A DNA stretch of 64,000 nt from Sebastes aleutianus (lineage: Eukaryota; Chordata; Actinopteri; Perciformes; Sebastidae): contig CAKAKS010000068.1 of NCBI GenBank assembly GCA_916700875.1, positions 27,869,253-27,933,252 of the forward strand, read 5' to 3'. Under the pieces are notes generated by a model. It made no database searches. It saw nothing but the letters and a program-made list of their open reading frames with translations, and was not told where the DNA came from. Made by a program: the position numbers and the translations under genes. Shown in pieces: positions 59,116-64,000 of this stretch; position 1 is the first letter of the stretch; each line of letters begins with the position of its first letter.

Positions 59116-60094
59116 CAACAGAGAAGAGAAGAGAAGTAGAGAGAGAGGAGGAGAGGACATATTTGGACAGGATATGCACCCGGGCTTGTTCCTATAATAA
59201 TTGCTGTGACATTTAGTTTTCGATGTCAAGGGAGACCCGGCACATTTCCACATATAAAAAGAAACCATCAGCAGACTGCTGAAGGTGTTTGTTCTTTCAT
59301 GCAGTCAAACATAAACCCTTAACTCCCAGTGGGATCTCTGCTCAGGAAATCAAAAGGAGAGACTGATTTCACACTAAAGAGGAAAGAAGGGAGTGCGTTG
59401 ATGTCCTCTGTAGAATCATCCAGACTGGACTTCAACATCTGTCCTGTTTCAGTTACATTATGTAAAAATTGATCTGTCAGGACACACATCGATTTAACAT
59501 GTAAACAGTGTTGTTATCCACTGTAGTGTGGACATAGTCCTGCAGTATTAAGGTAATAAATAGGGACTGAGGAGACGAATGGTTGTGTGTCTCCTCATTC
59601 AGTCTGATTACAGTTGGATCTCAATGGGCTCTCTGACTGAAGGCAGTGGATGAAGACAATCTGTGTGTGTGTGGGAGTCAAAGTGTGTGTTTGATGTTTT
59701 TACTATCATATCATACTCTTGTTATTAAATAGCACACATACTTTGAGTATTTCTGTGTGCAGGTACGTGTGTTTCTTCTAGAACTCCTGATCTTGAGGGA
59801 CATACATGTGTGTGTTGTGTGTTAGTTAGTTGTTCAGCCAAAGCATTGTGTTGCTCTGTGGTGTTTAGTTGTATTGATGGCTGCCAGCTAGATGAAGTTG
59901 AGACCAATTGAAGACGAACACAGACGTCTCTAATGATGACTGACCAGTTGATTCAGCCTACAGTGTTGCTTCTTTATCAAGCAGCCGGTCTCCTGGAGAT
60001 ACACACTCACCTTCACACAACACACCTGACACCTTCAATGTCTTTTTAATCAGTTAGTTACAGCCTGAACCGCTTTACCCTGATGGATGAATGA

Positions 60095-60960
60095 ACGAGC
60101 TACATAGAGTTGTACAAGACAATTTGTGCATGTAAATTAGACATTTTATTAGCAGTATGTCTTTACTTACAGTTTGATGCAGGCCCATAACCAGTGGGTT
60201 ATTTGCCATCCCCCTTGTTAACAGAATGATCAAAATGCATGTTCCTTGTTAACCTGCCACCCCTCCTCTCCATCCTCTAGTAGCAGAGAGAGTGCAGAGG
60301 CAGAATTAGAATCTACGGCCCCGACCACGGCTCTGAAACATCAGCAGCCTGACTGTGCTGTGTATTGATGAATCCACGGTGCTGTCCGTAGTGCTGAAGT
60401 AGCGGACGCATTTTTTTTTACAAAACAAAGCGGGCCCATCAACCCAAAATGTAATCATCTACTGGCCATTCCCACACACAGTTGTACGGTAACAAAGTAA
60501 TAAACTGCATTGTGCTCACTGTATTATAGACCAGCGTGAGCCCATTCATGATTATTTTCTGGTAATTTGAAGATGTATGTAAAGGTAAAGTACTTACAAA
60601 GATCTCCATAACAGAGTCCCAGGATCAGAAATAAACGCCGACAGACAGACAGGAAGTGAGCTGCAAACAGTTGATGCCAGGCTGCCACTCAGATTAGATT
60701 TTAGTATTCTTTAAAGAATGTCTAATGCCTTTTTTAGATCTGTTCTTTATCCTGCATGCTCCAGGCTGGTGTGTATTACAGTTCTCTTAGAATTAGAGTA
60801 GTAATATTCTTTATTGGCTTTAATGTGTTCACATACGCAGGATTTGATTCTGGTTTTTCTTTGCTCTCAATGCACTTACACAAAAACAGACATACACCTA
60901 AGAACAAGGACGACAAAGCTGAACAAGGTAAACAAACATTTAACTATTACAAGTAGGTGG
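60095..60960 (+). repeat. Paralogous repeat segment, right copy
   Basis: The partner of 14325-14840, with the same block order. Relative to the left copy it carries about 290 bp more (about 60,185-60,470). That extra sequence is GC-richer, with CTACGGCCCCGACCACGG, GTAGCGGACGCA and a T-tract at 60412-60420, and looks like an inserted element of unknown type. It ends with the ATTCTTTATTGGCTTTAATG, CTCTCAATGCACTTACACAA, AGAACAAGGACGACAAAGCT and CAAGTAGGTGG blocks of the three-copy repeat. Confidence 0.75.
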
Positions 60961-61860
60961 AAAGAAAAATGTCAGGGCTGCTTGTCTTTGGGCCTGGTTG
61001 GCTGGAGGGTTTAACATCCCACCTATTCTTGAATCAGAGGTATGAAATAACAGGGTGTTCTTGAGGGATGGACAGAGTTAGACAGCAGACAGACATTCTG
61101 TTGTCTCGTCTCTCACTTCCTCCAACAAAACAGCAGCTGAATGCAACAGAGGAGCCTGAAGGCATCACCGAGCCTGTGTAGCCACACAGCCTCAGGGAGG
61201 ATTTCTCTTCTTCTTCACCCACCTGTGGAGCTGTGGAGTGTCACACTGTTACAGGGTGTTTTCTTCCCTTAAAACCCACACATTAAATTTCAGTTTACAT
61301 CAGCTCTATAATTTATGCTGCCATTAATAATTACTGTTTATCTTCCCTTCAAGGTTCCTGCTTTGTAATTTGGATGTGTTCATTATCAGTGTGCATTTGC
61401 GTGACGTCTGAAGAAGTTATAGCTGCTTAGCTGCTATTGACGGTATTAATGAATGAACCAGTCTTTAATAATAATCACCACAGTGTTTTTTTTCCATTTA
61501 ATGTCACTTCAGTTCCGTCACGTTTCCAGTCAGACGGTAAATCAGCTTAATTTCTGTCTGTCTTAATTCTCTCTCTACCTTTAGATGAACATTATTTAAA
61601 GGTTAAGAGTTTAATACAGCTGATTCCTGCCAGCTGGAAGTCACAGTCAACACAGGAGGGTGTTGATCACTGTGTGGAGTCACTGTTAGTAAGATCACAG
61701 TTGCTGCTTAGAGCTTCATATCCACGGGAAAGTTGCTTCTCCTCATTTTATCCACTAAACTGATTTAGTGGGATGTTTACTTTGAAGCAACAACTAATGA
61801 GTCACATCGCCATGGTGATTCTTAATTTGTCCGTAGTGGGGGACACAATGTCATTACCAG

Positions 61861-61925
61861 TTAAAAGACTGTCAGTGATGAAGCGGTTCATCAGGAGCTA
61901 TTTTGACCTCCCCACTGAGCTCAGT
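61861..61925 (+). repeat. Duplication anchor M, right copy
   Basis: The partner of 26640-26693, and the last anchor seen in the right-hand block. Confidence 0.5.
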
Positions 61926-62527
61926 AATGTGTGTGATTCAACGTGATGAGGTGAAGAAATGCGATGATCTCATCCTCTCTGCACATCTCCTGTGACATTA
62001 AGGATATGATAAACAGACGCTAAGCGAGGAGACTGTTGTCATCAAGTGAAATGCACCCATGAATCCAGCAGGGACGAGTAACACTCGGATGATTTCGCCT
62101 TGATGGTCTCATTTGTCGGGGAAACATTTTAGCGCAGAATCATTTTCCACTTTTAGGAGAAAATTAGTTTGTCTCGGTTTCATCTCATGTGGTGTTCACA
62201 TCACTGTTCACAAGGACTCCTCTGAGAGTACAAACGTCTCTCGCTGACTACTTACTGTAGCGGTATATGTTGTTTTATTTAGTTCCGACTGATACAGTCA
62301 ATTCAAACAGAGTCGCAGCAGCGTGTGTTAAATGGCTTTTCATACAGATCAGTGAATGATGAAACAGCTTCTGTTCTTTCTGGAGGCTCTTAAAGACAAA
62401 GTTCAGCAACATGTAAAGAACTGACATTGAAACAAAGAAATTACATGAGGTGGATCTTTTTGTGAAACATTATCTGAAGTGCATTTTGAAGCAAAAGAAA
62501 ACCTCAAAGTGAAATTTTTATTTACAG

Positions 62528-62562
62528 TCTGCTCTCCTCTTTTTCTCTCTTTCAGGTAAGAG
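62528..62562 (+). promoter_or_regulatory. Candidate recursive splice (ratchet) site
   Basis: A pyrimidine tract of about 24 bases broken by a single G (TCTGCTCTCCTCTTTTTCTC, then TCTTT) leads to CAG at 62553-62555, immediately followed by GTAAGA at 62556-62561. A strong 3' splice site joined to a strong 5' splice site with no exon between is the hallmark of recursive splicing sites in long introns of vertebrate neuronal genes. An ordinary exon starting here would meet stops in all three frames within about 45 bases, which argues against coding use. It lies on the same strand as, and about 9.6 kb downstream of, the candidate first exon. Confidence 0.5.
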
Positions 62563-62664
62563 TGGCCACTTCAACCCTACGCTGAATGTGTGTGTGTGAA
62601 AGTGTGTGTGGTGATGAGGACGCTATATCCTGACCTGCTGGACTTCATAAGAGACAGTAAGACT

Positions 62665-64000
62665 CCACATTGAGCCACACACAGAACATGTCTCAGTATC
62701 ACAGCCTCGTTGAAGACTGTTAGATCACTGAGAACTGACCTCCGTCATTCCTATCTGAGTGAGATGAAATGTGTCACATGGAGCCCTATAATCTCTCACT
62801 TTGTTGTCAGACTGCTTTGAAACGCTGTGCGCCAGAGTGATATAATACATGCTGTGTTAAGAGGTAGAAGTCTGCACTTTATGTTTATATTTCTGTCACA
62901 GTGGCTGCCTGTCCTGATCACACACCGTGGAGACACAAAGATGGAGCCCTGAGGTTTTAGAGAATCTCTCTCTCAATGTGTTTTTGTCTCTTTGGCCAAC
63001 ACATCTACCTCCCTAATGTAGTTCAATGAGAAAAAAAGCTTTAGAATTAGATTAGGGCTCCACTGAGTGCTCTCTAATTAGACAGTGATGGAGGCTGGTA
63101 GACAGTAGAGTCCCTCTTTTCCTCTCAGTGTGTTTGATGGAAGAAACCTGTTTGGTGTCTTTAGTCTGAGATGAGACTGTTGTTGTGTCATGTTTCCTGA
63201 TGTGCTGTTTTGTTTGTGTCTGCAGTCCATGTCTCTGGCTTTTTGCTGCTCCAAAGCACTGACACTCAACAGTGAGAATGACAGAGTCTGGTCTTCTGTG
63301 GCTTTGACTGGTTTCTGGAAGGATTGATGGTCATATGGACAGACATCTAGATGGTGTTAGTGGCTGTGAAGGAGCAAACTGTGACAGTAGCTGATCCTAC
63401 ATCCACCTGTATGTTATTACAACATGAAGCCAGTCTGGGCCTCACTTGTGTCTAGTTAATCTGAAGCAATAGCAACATCTCAGACTCATTTATATTTAAT
63501 GAAATGGCAGAGTGTTTAATACAGTCCCGTATTCTCCACAGAGCAGTTGTATTTCAGGCTCTGCAGATTCGCAGCTCTGTAACTTAATAACAAGATCTTT
63601 TTGCTTCATTGATTTTTAAGCTCTTCTACTGTCAGACATGGCTGGGATTCTAATACTCTGATTATTAATCACATCACATCACTCCTCTTACATTTATCCA
63701 CTGCATGCCGTCATCAAATCCAATAACTCGTTCCATCAGGACGTTTTCTTATTTAATGACACTCGATGCCGCTGCAGCCGTGTGAACTGTTAATCGCACA
63801 TTTGATGTTTTACTTTAACTGCTACTTTATTCAAACACTAAAAAATCTCTCCGGAAGAAAAGCTTGTTGGAGATGAAAATAGATGATTCTTTGATCCCTT
63901 TTATTTTTCGCAGCGTTGCTCACATCAGACAGGGACTGTGTGGAGCACAGTGACGCTCTCTCCCAGTCTCTCTAGAGTCACATCAGTGAAAGTCACATGA
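62665..64000. other. Non-coding, nothing recognised
   Basis: No exon, RNA gene or repeat family is recognised between the candidate ratchet site and the end of the window. Confidence 0.5.

Noticed and set aside
1..64000. CRISPR arrays, bacterial operons, phage genes or rRNA
   Set aside because: Nothing of the kind is present. Sequence character, microsatellites and repeat families are those of a vertebrate genome.

Overview
The window looks like about 64 kb of AT-rich, gene-poor vertebrate DNA, most likely from a ray-finned (percomorph-type) fish. I infer this from the many dinucleotide microsatellites and from repeat remnants typical of teleost genomes: a DIRS-type tyrosine-recombinase fragment, an L2-like LINE tail, hAT-like and TTAA-flanked nonautonomous DNA transposons, and the LINE 3' end that runs into a degenerate GATAAG-GG-AGAAAA tail. 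No reading frame resembles an intact protein gene. The long open frames are low-complexity, antisense or chance.

The only plausible host-gene feature is a first exon on the + strand near 52.68-53.12 kb. It has a locally GC/CpG-richer leader and an ATG in good context. The ATG opens a 21-residue signal-peptide-like segment ending at a possible GC-type splice donor, and a conventional GT donor lies 158 bp further on. About 9.6 kb downstream (62,555/62,556) a long pyrimidine tract runs into CAG directly followed by GTAAG. That is the arrangement of a recursive splice (ratchet) site in a very long intron. I could not identify the gene.

The main large-scale structure is internal duplication. Anchors of roughly 50-500 bp, apparently 70-85% alike by eye, recur in the same order and orientation in the left part (about 1.5-26.7 kb) and the right part (about 28.5-61.9 kb), with an offset of 27-37 kb. 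This suggests one old tandem duplication of a unit of roughly 27 kb, later changed by insertions. Smaller duplications sit inside it: anchors at 15.3/20.8 kb and 19.2/25.9 kb (a 5.5-6.7 kb step), a younger 1.6 kb tandem pair at 37.06-40.30 kb, and a roughly 0.6 kb step near 41 kb.

Mobile elements are a decayed MITE (1.2 kb), LINE 3' ends (18.4 and 52.0 kb), a frameshifted DIRS fragment (19.3 kb), a short terminal-inverted-repeat element (20.4 kb), three copies of a roughly 520-bp TTAA-flanked MITE (21.6, 27.6 and 38.9 kb), an L2-like ORF2 tail (35.7 kb), an hAT-like element (51.1 kb) and a high-copy-type repeat in three copies (14.7, 57.0 and 60.8 kb). The 38.9 kb MITE interrupts another repeat whose uninterrupted copy, with a single TTAA, survives at 44.9 kb. 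The MITE and that host repeat both carry GTTGCC-AGCAAC palindromes resembling RFX/X-box sites. All homology statements come from reading by eye; no alignment or database search was run.
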